A stretch of 64,000 nt of DNA from positions 46,274,501 to 46,338,500 of the forward strand of contig NC_088919.1 in NCBI RefSeq assembly GCF_963576675.1, given 5' to 3'. Positions 42,218 through 54,953 of the stretch are shown here, one piece after another. The notes below the pieces were generated by a model. That model saw only the letters and a list, made by a program, of their open reading frames with translations. It ran no database searches and was not told the origin of the DNA. Source of the DNA: Euphorbia lathyris. Its lineage: Eukaryota; Streptophyta; Magnoliopsida; Malpighiales; Euphorbiaceae. Made by a program: the position numbers and the translations under genes. Within the stretch, counting starts at the first letter, position 1; every line of letters starts with the position of its first letter.

Positions 42218-44203
42218 CTACTTTTTCTTTTTCTGAGCCGGGTGATCAGCTTGAGCAATTCCTTTGCCTTTCTCTTTACTCCCTGAAGCATTACCTGCAG
42301 GCTGAGTTCCTCCTTGACTTGTCTCCCCCGTTTTGCCATCATCGGGTTTATAGAGGAAGGTTTCATTTCGAGCTGCAGATGAGAGATAATGGGAGTAGCG
42401 CTGAAGCTTCTTAGTGCTTTCACCCAAAGCATCAATTACTGGTACACTATCGTCCTGGACATGCCTAGGAACCCGAAGGGAGCTGCTGATCATGCTAAGG
42501 AGGCATTCATGGGATTTGCTCAGCCAAGTGAGCGAGCTGGTGATCTGACCAAAAGATTGATGGTACAGCTTGAGCAAGGCAGAATCATAGAACATGCGCT
42601 GGGCATTATTGATGCGCATGGCTTTCATAATGGCCTGGGAAAAGCTCAAGAGTTCACTGTTGGAAACTGGATCAACAACAGGAAAGTCGTCCATAAGATC
42701 AATTTGCTTTTGTGCCTTCTTTTTGAGTCTTCGCCGTGTCTCAGCTTTTGGCGGTGAAGGGTCAGCTCGAATACCTTCACTGGACTCAGTATCAACTGTT
42801 TCCTCTTCTACATATAGATTTCCAAGTTGCTCAGTATGATCCTCAACAACAATATTTTCATCTCCTTCAACTCTCTGCTCAGCCTCATCCTGAGGTTGCT
42901 CAACATTAGTCTGCTCAGTTTGTTGCTCAGTTTCTTTCTCAGCTTCCTGCTCTTGTTCAGCTCTCTGCTCAGTTTCTTCCTCAGTTTCCTTTTCTAGGTC
43001 AGTTCCATGACCTTGGGAGGATACAATCCAATCGATCGGATCAGCTTCAACTGGTTTTAAGGAATTAATCTTCTTCTTTTTCATCAAAGGGGATTCTGGA
43101 GTTTCTTCTTCTTCATCTTCAGGCCCTTCTGGCCTCTTTCTCTTTTCTGCTGACTCAGCTTTTTCCTTAGCTTTGTCAGCTTTAGCTTTTTCCTGAGACA
43201 CAAGTCTCACCTTTTTGGGGATAGCATGGATGTCTTTAGAGCAGGTTTCAAGAGCCTTCCTCTTCTTCTTCTTCTGCTCAGGCTGAGCTATCTTAGGGGA
43301 CTCAGTATGAGTCTCCACTTCTTTTTCTGGCTCAGATTGAAGCTCAACTTCTGGTTGCTCAGCTTCTTCATCTTCCTCAGCATCTCCAGCTCCTTCATAT
43401 CCTTTCAAGGGTTGATTGTACAACAGTCCATCCAGCAAAACTGCAGTGATTTCACTCCCTAAGCTACTCATTTCATTTATCGTCTCGATCTGCTTGTCTT
43501 CGAGAATTTTTGTGATTAGAGACCCCAAGCGGAGTTTCTTACCACCTCGTTGAAGAGCTCCAACTAGGAAGATGGGGAGATTGAGTGGAGTGTAGGTCAG
43601 CATGTGCTAGATGAAGCACTGCTCGAAGTTAGAGGCGGATGAAGCTGAGTTGAGTTTGGGGAAGATAAAGTTGGTCAGCATGTAATGGACCATCTTCTGT
43701 TCTTTTCCCATACAGGTGCTGGGTATTTCACCTTTATGATCCTTGGGTTTACAGAACCCCTTGATCTTCTCAGCCGTGTCTTTTGGCACTTTCTCCTTTG
43801 TTGTTCTGAACTCAATTCCTTCGTCTGGTAAATCTAGTAAGGTGGCTAGATAAGCAGGGGTTACGATGATTTTCTGACCTTTAACTGTGGTCTCCAAATA
43901 ATCAGAGTCATCTTCATCAACATGTAGATTCGAATAGAATTCCCGTACTAACCTAGGATAGGTTGTTCCTGAGAGAGAGAAGAGACCAGTCCACTTGTTC
44001 TTCTCGATCCAGTCACAAAATGGTTTCTCAGAGGTGACGAATCCTGGAGAGAACCATCTGCATTTCAGAACCTCCAGATTGTTGACCTTTTTGTGTACTT
44101 TGATCATTTTTCTTTCTATTTGTGTCGAAGGACCCGCGGAGTCACCCTGAGTGGGTTTGTTTGAGGTTTGAGTTTTAGGGGTTTCGTTCTTCCCGGAAGC
44201 CAT
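42218..44203 (-). pseudogene. Copia-3 env-like ORF, nearly intact (one TAG)
   Basis: The start is ATG at 44203 (MASGKNETPKTQ) and the end is a Lys tail with stop at 42218. A single in-frame TAG at 43607-43609 replaces the Trp of NFEQCFIWHML. Order: a basic Thr/Ser/Lys-rich N-terminus; the conserved block RWFSPGFVTSEKPFCDW, LFSLSGTTYP, LVREFY; FCKPKDHKGEIPST; GGKKLRLGSLITKIL; a long Glu/Gln-rich acidic region; then FYDSALLKLYHQSFGQ and LTWLSKSHECL. There is no signal peptide, no long hydrophobic segment and no obvious cleavage site. This argues against a real envelope protein; a cytosolic or nuclear accessory role is equally possible. Confidence 0.78.
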
Positions 44204-44289
44204 TTTTACAGGTGAAGGTTTTTGTGGTTTTAGGGAGAGAGAAGAGTTTGATTGTAAGCGTAAAGAGTAAAGAGTGGGGATCCTTCCGC

Positions 44290-44297
44290 TTTTTATA
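44290..44297 (-). promoter_or_regulatory. Putative TATA box for the Copia-3 env-like ORF
   Basis: TATAAAAA on the minus strand, about 90 bp upstream of the ATG at 44203, followed by a CT-rich leader as in Copia-1 and Copia-2. Confidence 0.42.
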
Positions 44298-44826
44298 TTA
44301 GATTTTCGGCGGCCCTATTCAATTATTCTAGCCGTTTTTGCCTAGGGACGTTCAACCGACAAGGATTCTGTCATTTATGACATCTTCGGCGCATGGGATA
44401 TGTCACTAAAGTGCGTCTTTCCAAGGTGCCAGTAGTTACACGTGTAGGCATTTATTTTACGCGAGTGGGTTTCTACGGGATTTTGCTAGAATTCGAAACA
44501 TTCGCGATGTTGAGTGCCTGGCTTTCATGAATTTCCTATCTCTAAATAACTCAACATACGTCAATCACTCAGCATGTTCATCAACTCAGCATAGGGTGAT
44601 TACTCAATATGTTTATCTACTCAGCATAGGATATTTACTCAACATTTGTATCTACTCAGTATAACCACTCAATGTTTATGTCAATTTAGCATGAGGTTAT
44701 TTTTCTATTTTTAAGCTTAATAAAGAGTAGATATTTATTGTTAATTTACTCAGCATGGCATTTGCACAATCATTCAAATTTCCACTCAATATAGCAATCA
44801 CTCAACATTCAACTATACAGATTTAT
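44298..44826 (-). other. pol-env spacer of Copia-3
   Basis: Non-coding. It carries ACACGTGTA near 44449 and, at about 44530-44820, many diverged minus-strand GCTGAGT / TTGAGTGAT units. Confidence 0.65.
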
Positions 44827-47723
44827 TTAGAGTGGATTTGACATACCAATTGCTTCCCTTAGTATATTGAATTGTTCTCGTGCCAAGGGCTTAGTGAAGA
44901 TATCTGCAAGCTGATCATTTGTTGGCACATAGGTCAGCTTGATCTCATCTTTTAGTACATGGTCTCTGATGAAGTGATGCCTTATGCTAACATGCTTCAT
45001 CCTGCTGTGTTGGACTGGATTCTTAGATAGATCAATGGCACTTTTGTTGTCACATTTGATCTCTATTGTCTTTGTTTTGACTCCGTAATCCTCAAGGTGT
45101 TGCTTTATCCATAGGACTTGTGCAACACAGCTTCCAGCAGCCACGTACTCAGCTTCAGTTGTAGACAGAGCTACAGATGATTGCTTCTTGATGAACCAAG
45201 ATACTAGACAGCTTCCAAGGAAGTGACATCCTCCCGAAGTACTCTTCCGTTCTAGCTTATCTCGTCCATAGTCAGCATCAGTATATCCAATGAGTGTGAA
45301 GTCATTTGAAGTTGGATACCATAGACCTGCATCAACTGAGCTTTGCAAGTATCTAAAAATTCTTTTTACAGCAGTTAGATGAGATTCCCTGGGGTCAGCT
45401 TGATATCTAGCACAATAGCATACTGAGTACTGAATATCAGGTCTACTAGCTGTGAGATAGAGTAAAGAACCTATCATACCTCGATAGAGTTTACTATCAA
45501 CTGACTTACTCTTCTCATCCTTGCATAGGACAGTATCAGTACCCATGGGGGTTGATATTGGTTTGCAATCTACCATGCTGAATTTCTTTAACATTTCCTT
45601 GGTGTACTTAGACTGACTTATAAAGATGCCATTCTTACCTTGCTTGATTTGAAGTCCAAGGAATAAGTTGAGTTCACCCATCATCGACATTTCAAACTCA
45701 GTTTGCATCTGCTGGCTAAATTCTTTGCACAAAGACTCATCAGTAGCACCAAATATTATATCATCTACATATATTTATGCAAGTAGGGTATGTTTACCCT
45801 TTTTCTTAATGAACAAGGTTGTGTCAGCTTTTCCCCTGACATAGTTCCTGGTCAGCAGGAAATTGGTCAACATCTCATACCAAGCTCTTGGAGCTTACTT
45901 TAGACCGTACAAGGCCTTTTTGAGTTTATAAACATGGTTTGCAAATTTTGAATCTTCAAACCCAGGAGGTTGATTAACATATACCTCTTCGTTTATAAGA
46001 CCATTAAGAAATGCACTTTTTACGTCCATTTGGTATAGTTTAAAATTCATGAAACTAGCATAGGCACACAATATACGTATAGCTTCTAGCCTAGCAACAA
46101 GTGCGAATGTTTCTCCATAGTCTATACCCTCTTGCTGACTATAGCCTTGGGCTACAAGTCGAGCTTTGTTTCTAATCACATTTCCATGCTCATCTAGTTT
46201 ATTTCTAAAGATCCATTTGGTTCCTATGGGCTTTTGATTCCTAGGTCTAGGTACTAGATCCCATACCTCATTTCTGGTGAATTGGTCAAGTTCTTCTTGC
46301 ATAGCATTTATCCAATATTCATCTTGCTCAGCATCAGCAAAATTCTCTGGCTCAAGCATTGAGACGAAGGCAACATTGCTAAGGTATTTTCTAAGCTGAT
46401 CTCTGGTCATCAGCTTGTTGTTGGCAGCATCAAGAATGGCCTGTTCTGTATGCCCTCTTGGGATCTTTATTTCCTTGGGCAATGTTGAGTCGTCTGGAAG
46501 AGGTGTTTCTACAATCTCTACAGGAATAGATTGGTCAGCAAATGATATTTCCATTTCTTGCTTACCTTAGGTCAGCTTCTGTATAGATGACACAGAGGCT
46601 TCTGGTTGATCAGCGGAAGCTGAGCTTGGTTCATCTTCTTCAAGCTGAGCTGACTTACCTGTGGGGGCAGTTTCATCGAATTCAACATGTACAGACTCTT
46701 CTACAATTTGAGTTCTTTTATTAAATACTCTATATGCTTTACTGTTTGTTGAGTACCCCAAAAAGATCGCTTCGTCAGCTTTAGCATCAAATTTAGCAAG
46801 GTTGACTTTTGTATTTAGTATAAAGCATTTACACCCAAAGGCACGAAAGTATCCAATGTTGGGCTTTTGTCCTTTCCAAAGCTCATATAGGGTTTTCTTA
46901 AGTATAGGTCTAACTAGAGCCCTATTCAGTATGTAACATGCCGTGTGAACAGCTTCACCCCAGAAGTACTTTGAAAGCCTATTTTCACTCAGCATTGTCC
47001 TAGCTATTTCGACAATAGTTCTATTTTTCCTTTCAACAACCCCATTTTGTTGAGGTGTTCTAGGAGCGGAGAAATTGTGGTCAATACCACTGGTTTCACA
47101 GAATTCATCAAACTGTTGGTTTTTGAATTCTCCACCATTGTCGCTTCTAATGTGAGCTACTCTTAGGTCTTTGTCATTTTCAAGCTTTTTAATCAGTGTG
47201 GTAAACATCTCAAAAGTTTCATCCTTGCTACTCAGCAAGATGATCCAAGTGAACTGAGAGAAATCATCTACAATAACCAAGGAAAATTTCTTACCTCCCA
47301 AGCTGAGTGGCTGGATAGGTCCGAAAAGATCCAAGTGTAGCAATTCCAATGGTCTTTTGGTTGAGACAATATTTTTGCTATGAAATGACTTTTTGGTTTG
47401 TTTGCCTTGCTGACAAGCTTTACACAGTTGATCTTTTTCAAACTTTAATTTGGGTGATCCCTCAACTAATTGCTTTCTAGCTAATTTGGCAAGAAGGTCC
47501 ATGCTGACATGCCCAAGTCTTCTATGCCATAGCCAGAAGTTGTCCTCTTTAGACACCAAGCATATGTTTTTAGAAAACAGTTTTTCTAAGTTTAACATGT
47601 ATACATTTTCTACACGAGGGGCAGTTAAAATCAATTCATTTGTATTTCCCTCGAGTATTTGACACTTAGTATCATCAAATACAACCTTTCTGCCGCTCTT
47701 GCAAAGCTGAGCTACACTCAGCA
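44827..47723 (-). pseudogene. pol: Copia-3 pol, main part: integrase, RT, RNase H
   Basis: The frame continues from the other side of Tekay-1. Integrase has the HHCC region (HRRLGHVSMDLL ... CKACQQGKQT) about 47530-47400, then DLFGP, SDNGGEF and PQQNGVVERKNRT. RT has TKWIFRNK and [11 protein letters not shown] about 46220-46000, with YVDD near 45760. RNase H has YTDADYGRDK and STTEAEYVA, then HSRMKHVSIRHHFIRDH, intact here but deleted in Copia-2. In-frame stops are at 46567-46569, 45895-45897 and 45775-45777, all TAA. It ends MSNPL with a TAA at 44827. Confidence 0.87.
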
Positions 47724-50011
47724 TGTAACCCCCTCATTTGGATCACATGATATCTCACAAAATATCAGTTATAGACATGCTTAGAATTCAAAATCATATA
47801 AACTTCAATCTCATATAAACTTGACATATTATACATAAGAGAAAGCATTTACAATACACGTTTAAAACATTATCCTACATAGAGGATTTACAAAACAAAA
47901 GTACATCACAAGACTCCAAAATGCCTAGATGAGAATGGACTGACATTGCCGGTGCGACCTTAAGCAAGAAGAACTCCACTTAACCTGTAAAATCTGTTGG
48001 CAAGGGGTGAGCTGCCTACTCAATAAACATATTACGCATATATGTATACAAAGGTAAGGTAAAGAACACAGATCAAAATATATCATACTAAGTTAGAATT
48101 TTCAATAGAATGATATTCACTTAGTATATTAATACTTCTTTTAGAAAGGCCTTGCTATACTTAGACAATATATATAAAATGGTCCTTGGGCCCAATCTGT
48201 ATCCCGGCTCACTAAATTCGGAATACAATCATCTCTACGGAGGAGTTAAACTCAACTCATGTACGTATATATCTCAACACATGTGCTTTCGGCTCACAAT
48301 ATTCGGATAGCACTCTCAACTTGGACCATTTCACATATCCATCTAAGCAAGCTCATATTCATTTCTTATCCAACCATTATCCAGTTCAAGTATGTGCACA
48401 AGGCTCAACATGCCGTATTTACCCATAACACTGCAACATACTCAATCATATCACTTTTGTATCAACCACAATGTATCACAAACACTCAAACATTATCCAA
48501 ATCATTCACATCAGATTCAACAACATCTCACACTCAACAAGTTACAAGGCACAATACATCCATACACATATATAAGCAATATGCTTACCGTCGCACTCAG
48601 TTCGATCTATTCAACACGATCGGGTGTGCGTTCAATTGCACATTGTCCTCCTAATGTCACATAACATTTATACAATTAGACTTAACATAAACTTAATGAA
48701 AATATAAACTAATGAATGCTATATGATGTACAAGACACTAACTCCATAAAGTTCATGCAATCTAATCATTTTGTCTGAGATCATCACATGACCTACTTGC
48801 ACACATTATGCCATAACTTTCTCTATATGAATCCAAATGCCCTGATTCTTGAACCTACTAAAACTAGACTTATATGGGTAGAACATATCCAAAATTCACA
48901 TTAATATCACGTCTACACAATATATGGAATGCAAAATGATTCTGTCCTGTTTCCAGCCAAGAAACAGACTACCCAGTTTTGCATCTACCATAATGCACTC
49001 AACCTAGCTCACACTAAGCACAATGGATTGCCAAATCCTTTTACAGACATATACTTCAAGTAGTTAGGAACACTTTTGTATGAATAAACTTTCCCAAATT
49101 ATGAATCTAAGGTCCTCAAAATGCTACATCAACATGGCTGCCTCACATGACATTCAATTTCGAGGCAGTCATGTTCCATCTAGGTTTTCTTCCTCTATAT
49201 ATGGAATTAAAGTCCCATATTTTACAGAGGATTTCATAACACATATAGGAACATAGTTTATTCTTTATGTATCTTCAAATTCGTAAAATATCAATATGAA
49301 AAACATGCTCCAAAATGACTGAAAGCAGTACCCTAGATTTCTATTTAGGGCACTTGATACATATCTTTCATTTGGACAGCCTATAACCACTTTAAACAAC
49401 ACCAAAACTCAACAAACTCAATCACAACTCATCCACAACAAATCCTATGATCATACCTAGGTATTTCAGAATCTCAAACTCATAGAAAACAAGCTAAAAC
49501 AACATACTAACCTTCAAGTTGTGTCTATCACCTAGTATGCTTCCTAACTTAACTTGTTTGGCTTGAAAATGGAAGAAATTGGAAGAGTTTTGTTTGGATG
49601 GTGTTAGGGTATGAACAAGGAAGGTTTTTCTGAAGCTTTGGTCGAAATTGTGGCTGGAATAGATAAAGAATGAGTTGTGTACATCTTTTTAAAAGTGAAG
49701 AGGCATCCTTTGTCTTACTATTGAGTGACATCATGCTTTGTGAGGTGCTACTTACTAAACTTCATTTCCAGCCCTCCATAAGTCTAATTTAATCAATTAA
49801 GGACATGTGCATTCATTCATTTAAGTCCAAACTCAATTAACCAATCGTTACATCTTAACGACACACTAATCGCCTCCTAATCGCACGGTAATCGCATTAT
49901 GAATACGAAACTTCTAATGACAATGAGATGAATCTAAAATGCATGTATTCAATCATGAAAACATATATGAATGTAGGAAGACTCATATGTTAGGGTTTTA
50001 GGGATGTTACA
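47724..50011 (-). repeat. 3' LTR of Tekay-1
   Basis: 2288 bp, matching 54954-57240. The minus strand has a candidate TATA (ATATATAG, 49195-49202). ORFs of 131, 90 and 61 codons in it repeat in the other LTR and have no coding character. Confidence 0.92.
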
Positions 50012-50035
50012 GTTCTTCCCCCCTTAAAGAATTTC
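50012..50035 (-). other. Polypurine tract of Tekay-1
   Basis: The minus strand reads TCTTTAAGGGGGGAAGAAC directly before the 3' LTR, a strong purine tract with a G run. Confidence 0.8.
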
Positions 50036-50046
50036 GTCCCCGAAAT

Positions 50047-51441
50047 TCACTTACCAGAAGCTTCAAATAGGTAAGGATATTGTGTCCTCATATTTTCTTC
50101 TAGCTTCCAAGTTGCCTCATCAAGTGTTTGATTATGACTCCATCTCACCTTAACCATTGGAATTTCACGGTTTCTGAGTCGTTTCATTTCTCGTCCCAAA
50201 ATCTCTAAAGGTTGCTCACGAATAGTTAAGTCTGTATTCACTATTGCAATCTCAGGTTCAGGAATCATATGACTTGGGTCTGATCTATATCTTCTTAATA
50301 CTGACACATGAAATACATCATGTATTAAAGACAATTCTGGTGGTAGAGCTAACCTATAAGCCAATGGTCCAACTCTCTCGATGATCTCATAAGGCCCGAT
50401 GTATCTTGGATTCAACTTCCCTCTTTTGCCAAAACGAACTATTCCTTTCCATGGGGATATTTTTAAAAACACTTTATCTCCAACTTTATATTCCATTTCC
50501 CTTCGGTGCTGATCCACATAGGCTTTCTGACGTTCCTGTGCAGCTTTTAAATACTTCTTTATGACATTGATCTTCTCAACAGTTTCCTGGACTAACTCAG
50601 GTCCTTCCAATTGCCTCATTCCTTCAACATCCCAACATATAGGGCTTCTACACGATCTTCCATATAATGCCTCATAAGGTGCCATGCCTATACTCGAATG
50701 ATAACCATTATTATAAGCAAACTCCATAAGAGGTAAATGTATATCCCACTCACTTTGGAAATTAAGAACACAAGCTCTCATCATATCCTCTAAGGTCTGA
50801 ATAGTTCTTTCTGATTGTCCATCTGTCTGTGGATGAAAAGCTGTACTGAAATGCAATTTTGTTCCCAAAGAGTGCTGTAAACTGCCCCAAAATCTAGATG
50901 TAAATCTAGGATCACGATCTGAAACAATAGATATAGGTACTCCATGCAATCTCACATTTTGTTCCACATAAAGTCTAGCCAATTTATCCATCGAGTCTGT
51001 CTGTTGAACCGGTAGAAAGTGAGCAGATTTCGTAAGTCTATCTACTATCACCCATATACTATCGTGTCTACGCCTTGTTCTTGGTAATCCCATCACAAAA
51101 TCCATAGTGATCCTCTCCCATTTCCACTCTGGTATGGTTAAAGGTTTTAGTTTTCCCACGGGAGCTTGATGCTCAGCTTTAACCTGTTGACATGTCAAAC
51201 ATTTGGAAACAAAATCAGATACATCTTTCTTCATTGTAGGCCACCAGTAAAAAGGTCTCAAATTTCTGTACATCTTTGTCATTCCTGGGTGCATAGCATA
51301 AGGAGAATTATGTGCTTCCTGTAGAATTTCTGATCTTAAATTTGCTACATCTGGAACACATAATCGACTACCTATCATCATAGTTCCATCATCTTCCACA
51401 GAAATATCAGGTCTTTTACCTTGTTGTACACGATCTCGCAT
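50047..51441 (-). CDS. pol: Tekay-1 integrase region of pol
   Basis: 464 codons in the same frame as the upstream gag-RT part, separated from it only by a TGA at 51463-51465, and starting here at an internal Met. The zinc region is HPGMTKMYRNL ... CLTCQQVK (residues ~53-88). The DDE core has MDFVMGLP, IVSDRDPRF and FHPQTDGQSE. The GPY/F module (RYIGPYEIIERVGPLAYRL) is near residue 340. A C-terminal chromodomain-like segment (VKVRWSHNQ ... EATWKLEENM) reaches the stop at 50047. Such chromodomains direct insertion to heterochromatin in chromoviruses. Confidence 0.87.
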   Translation of the reverse strand: MRDRVQQGKRPDISVEDDGTMMIGSRLCVPDVANLRSEILQEAHNSPYAMHPGMTKMYRNLRPFYWWPTMKKDVSDFVSKCLTCQQVKAEHQAPVGKLKPLTIPEWKWERITMDFVMGLPRTRRRHDSIWVIVDRLTKSAHFLPVQQTDSMDKLARLYVEQNVRLHGVPISIVSDRDPRFTSRFWGSLQHSLGTKLHFSTAFHPQTDGQSERTIQTLEDMMRACVLNFQSEWDIHLPLMEFAYNNGYHSSIGMAPYEALYGRSCRSPICWDVEGMRQLEGPELVQETVEKINVIKKYLKAAQERQKAYVDQHRREMEYKVGDKVFLKISPWKGIVRFGKRGKLNPRYIGPYEIIERVGPLAYRLALPPELSLIHDVFHVSVLRRYRSDPSHMIPEPEIAIVNTDLTIREQPLEILGREMKRLRNREIPMVKVRWSHNQTLDEATWKLEENMRTQYPYLFEASGK

Positions 51442-51462
51442 CTTTTGTAAATAAGGATCATG

Positions 51463-54400
51463 TCACTGCGCTTCTTGGATCCTTTCTTTCAAAACTGGTT
51501 TTACCCATAGTGTAGCCATCAAATCTGTTACTTCATTTACTTCTAACTGCACATCCATGGCTCGCATCGCCACTAGTGAATTCAAACTATAACTCTTCAT
51601 ACTAGCCACAATATCAACACTCTTTCGACTCAAAGCATCTGCAACCACATTAGCCTTTCCTGGATGGTAATCTATTGTACAATCATAATCTTTTAATAAC
51701 TCAATCCATCTCCTTTGTCTTAGGTTCAGCTCCTTTTGTGTAAAGATGTACTTCAAACTCTTGTGATCAGTGAGAATCTGAAATGTCTCCCCATATAGGT
51801 AATGTCTCCATACCTTCAATGCATGGATGACTGCTGCCAACTCTAAGTCGTGTGTGGGGTAATTCATCTCATGAGGTCTCAGTTGCCTAGAAGCATATGC
51901 AATGACTTTCCCATTTTGCATTAGAACACATCCCAAACCTTGTCCCGAGGCATCTGTATAAACAACAAAGCCACCACCTTCAGAAGGTAACACTAACACT
52001 GGTGCGGAAGTCAATCTCTTCTTTAGTTCCTCAAAGCTTTGGTGACATTTATCATTCCACTGGAATACAACTCCCTTTCTCAGCAATTTAGTTAATGGGC
52101 CTGCAATTAGAGAAAAACCCTCTACAAATCTCCTGTAATAACCAGCTAACCCAAGAAAACTCCTAAGCTCTGTAACGTTCTTTGGCGGTTCCCATTCATC
52201 AATAGCTTTAATTTTGGAAGGGTCGGGTTGAACCCCTTCACCTGACACCACATGACCAAGGAATACAACTTCATCCATCCAAAATTCACATTTGCTCAGC
52301 TTTGCATACATCTGATTATCTCTCAAAATTTTCAAAACAATTCTCAAATGTTGTTCATGCTCACCCACAGTTCTTGAGTACACTAAGATATCATCAATGA
52401 ACACCACAACAAACTTATCTAGATATGGCTGAAAAGTCTTGTTCATTAATCCCATGAAAGCTGCAGGAGCATTAGTCAAGCCAAAAGGCATCACAAGAAA
52501 CTCAAAATGACCATACCTTGTGCGAAAAGCAGTTTTAGTTATGTCAGCTTCTGCAACTCTCAACTGCCAATAGCCCGATCTTAGATCAATCTTTGAAAAA
52601 TGACGAGCTCCTCTAAGCTGATCTAGCAAATCATCAATACGAGGCAAGGGATACTTGTTTTTCACTGTCATTCTGTTCAGTTGTCTGTAATCAATACACA
52701 ATCGCATACTACCATCTTTCTTCTTCATAAATAATACAGGTGCTCCCCACGGTGAAGTACTAGGTCGTATAAACCCCTTCTCAAGTAGTTCTTCTATTTG
52801 TTTCTTCAATTCTTGTAATTCCATTGGAGCCATTCTATATGGAGCAATTGATATAGGAGATACTCCTGGCATGGTCTCAATAGGAAAATCAATCTCCCTA
52901 TGAGGTGGTAATCCTGGTAGTTCATCTACGAATACATCTGCAAAATCTCTCACCACTGGAATATTCTCCAATTTGCCTCCATCCTCCCTAGTGTCCACAA
53001 CATGAGCTAAATATGCCTCACACCCATTTCTAATCCATCTGATTGCTTGAATTGTAGATATTAAACAAAACGGCACAACCTTTCTCTCCCCAACAAATAA
53101 CACAGTTGATTCTGAATTAAAATGTAACACAACTTCCTTTGAACAATAATCAACTTTAGCTTCATATTTACACAGCCAATCCATCCCCAAAATAATATCA
53201 AATTCTCTAAACCCCATAACTACTAAATCTATAGGGAACTCACTTCCCCTCACTTTTATAGGACAATCTCTCAGAACCTGATTTATAATAACATTATTCC
53301 CAACTGGCAGGATAACTCCCACATCATATCCTAATGGTTCTACCTTCCCATCTATTTTCAATATAAACTCAGGTGTTATGTATGAATGAGTGGATCCAGG
53401 GTCAATCAAAACAAAAGCTAAGGTATCAAGGATAGAAATTGTACCGGATATAACCTCTGGTGCTGTTTGAGCTTCACCCCTCGTCATATTGAAGGCTCTA
53501 TTTCGTGGTAAATTTTGTGTCTGTCCACCCATTGGAGCATCATGTCTACCCCCTCTACCTCCTCCTCGACCTCTGCCTCTGCCTCTATCCACTGCAGCTG
53601 CACCACCTCCTATATTAGACTGAGGTTGAACTCTCTCTCCTCTATCAACTAATACGGGACAATTGTTACGATAATGGCCTGTTTCTCCACACTCAAAACA
53701 TGTACCCTTCTTAAATGAACCATAATACTCTCCTGTGTGAGATCGGCCACATCTGCCACAAACCAGGGAAGGTCCCCAACACTCACCTCTGTGTACCCGT
53801 CCACATGTCTGACAAGCTGGAAAAGATGTTGTTCTTGCTCCTCCTCTATACCCACTATTAAACTGACCACCTGAAAATCTGTTACTACCCACAGATGGAG
53901 CACTACTCAAAACATCTCCAAATCCTCCTCGTGATCTAGTCCCACCACGATGGATACTACTACTACCTCTAAATTGTTGAGAATAGCCTCTAGAAGAAAC
54001 TGAGAATCCACCTCTCTTTGATGGCCTGCTAGACTGACCCTCTGTATCAAATCTAGCCCTTTTGGTTACAAAAAGTTGTTCTCTATCTTTCACAATTTCC
54101 TCAGCTCTGAGTGCAGATTCTACTAACAATCTAAAGCTCGTTTCATGTGCATGAATCCCCATTCTAACATCTGGGTGTAGACCATGTTCAAACCTACGAC
54201 ATTTTGCTTCTTCTGTAGCCACATTTGCAGGTGTATATTTGGCTAAGGTGTTAAACTTAAGCTCGTATTCAGCCACAAACATATCCTCCTGCATAAGGGT
54301 CAAAAACTCTGTTTGTTTCCTATCTTTGTATATCATTGGCATGTACTTATTAGTGAACAACTTCTTGAAAATATCCCATGTTATTTCAGTTCTAATTCTT

Positions 54401-54816
54401 GTCCTCTTTATAGATCTCCACCATTCTAAAGCTTCTCCAGTGAAAAGATTAGAAACATATTTGACCATTGAGTCTAGTCGACATTCTGTGTTCTCAAGTA
54501 CATCTTCAATCTTGGCCCACCATTTATCAGCTATATCAGGATCTGTGCTACCCTCAAACTCTGTTGCACCCATCTTTTTAAGCCTTTCAAAATTTTTATC
54601 AAAGATTGGCGCATCTTGACGAGCTTGAACACGTGGCTGAGGCTGACCTTGAGCCAAATAGATTCCCATCATTTCTTCAAACTGGTTATAACCCTGCGGA
54701 TAACCTGCATGTCCTGAAGCTCCTATATCTTCTGAGCCCCCAGACTCATGAACATGACCAACTGAACCATGACTAGACACATTACCGGATTGTCCATTCT
54801 CACCATCAGACTCCAT
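51463..54816 (-). CDS. gag-pol: Tekay-1 gag, protease, RT and RNase H
   Basis: 1117 codons from ATG 54816. The retrotransposon Gag domain is about residues 95-230 ([25 protein letters not shown]). A zinc knuckle ([14 protein letters not shown]) is near residue 371, preceded by two Cys-rich half motifs ([20 protein letters not shown]). Protease is near residue 470 (DPGSTHSYI, a variant of DTGATHS). RT is ~680-850 with FIDD near 809. RNase H is from ~950 ([10 protein letters not shown]) to DALSRK. The terminating TGA (51463-51465) falls where the frame would continue into integrase, so the copy has a single nonsense mutation and no frameshift. Confidence 0.88.
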   Translation of the reverse strand: MESDGENGQSGNVSSHGSVGHVHESGGSEDIGASGHAGYPQGYNQFEEMMGIYLAQGQPQPRVQARQDAPIFDKNFERLKKMGATEFEGSTDPDIADKWWAKIEDVLENTECRLDSMVKYVSNLFTGEALEWWRSIKRTRIRTEITWDIFKKLFTNKYMPMIYKDRKQTEFLTLMQEDMFVAEYELKFNTLAKYTPANVATEEAKCRRFEHGLHPDVRMGIHAHETSFRLLVESALRAEEIVKDREQLFVTKRARFDTEGQSSRPSKRGGFSVSSRGYSQQFRGSSSIHRGGTRSRGGFGDVLSSAPSVGSNRFSGGQFNSGYRGGARTTSFPACQTCGRVHRGECWGPSLVCGRCGRSHTGEYYGSFKKGTCFECGETGHYRNNCPVLVDRGERVQPQSNIGGGAAAVDRGRGRGRGGGRGGRHDAPMGGQTQNLPRNRAFNMTRGEAQTAPEVISGTISILDTLAFVLIDPGSTHSYITPEFILKIDGKVEPLGYDVGVILPVGNNVIINQVLRDCPIKVRGSEFPIDLVVMGFREFDIILGMDWLCKYEAKVDYCSKEVVLHFNSESTVLFVGERKVVPFCLISTIQAIRWIRNGCEAYLAHVVDTREDGGKLENIPVVRDFADVFVDELPGLPPHREIDFPIETMPGVSPISIAPYRMAPMELQELKKQIEELLEKGFIRPSTSPWGAPVLFMKKKDGSMRLCIDYRQLNRMTVKNKYPLPRIDDLLDQLRGARHFSKIDLRSGYWQLRVAEADITKTAFRTRYGHFEFLVMPFGLTNAPAAFMGLMNKTFQPYLDKFVVVFIDDILVYSRTVGEHEQHLRIVLKILRDNQMYAKLSKCEFWMDEVVFLGHVVSGEGVQPDPSKIKAIDEWEPPKNVTELRSFLGLAGYYRRFVEGFSLIAGPLTKLLRKGVVFQWNDKCHQSFEELKKRLTSAPVLVLPSEGGGFVVYTDASGQGLGCVLMQNGKVIAYASRQLRPHEMNYPTHDLELAAVIHALKVWRHYLYGETFQILTDHKSLKYIFTQKELNLRQRRWIELLKDYDCTIDYHPGKANVVADALSRKSVDIVASMKSYSLNSLVAMRAMDVQLEVNEVTDLMATLWVKPVLKERIQEAQ

Positions 54817-54936
54817 AACCCTACATGAAACATGACCATGTCAACATGCTTTAGAATAAGAAAATATGATTATGTGGTCTTAACCTAGGAATCCAAAACA
54901 AGTCATACACAACCTAATCCCTAGGAAAGTAGACCC

Positions 54937-54948
54937 GCTCTGATACCA
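54937..54948 (-). other. Primer binding site, tRNA-iMet, Tekay-1
   Basis: Minus-strand TGGTATCAGAGC, 5 nt from the 5' LTR end. Confidence 0.88.
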
Positions 54949-54953
54949 CTAAA

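Noticed and set aside
48259..48654. ORFs of 131 and 90 codons in the Tekay LTRs (again at 55513)
   Set aside because: They lie wholly inside LTRs, are antisense to the element and have only chance open frames.
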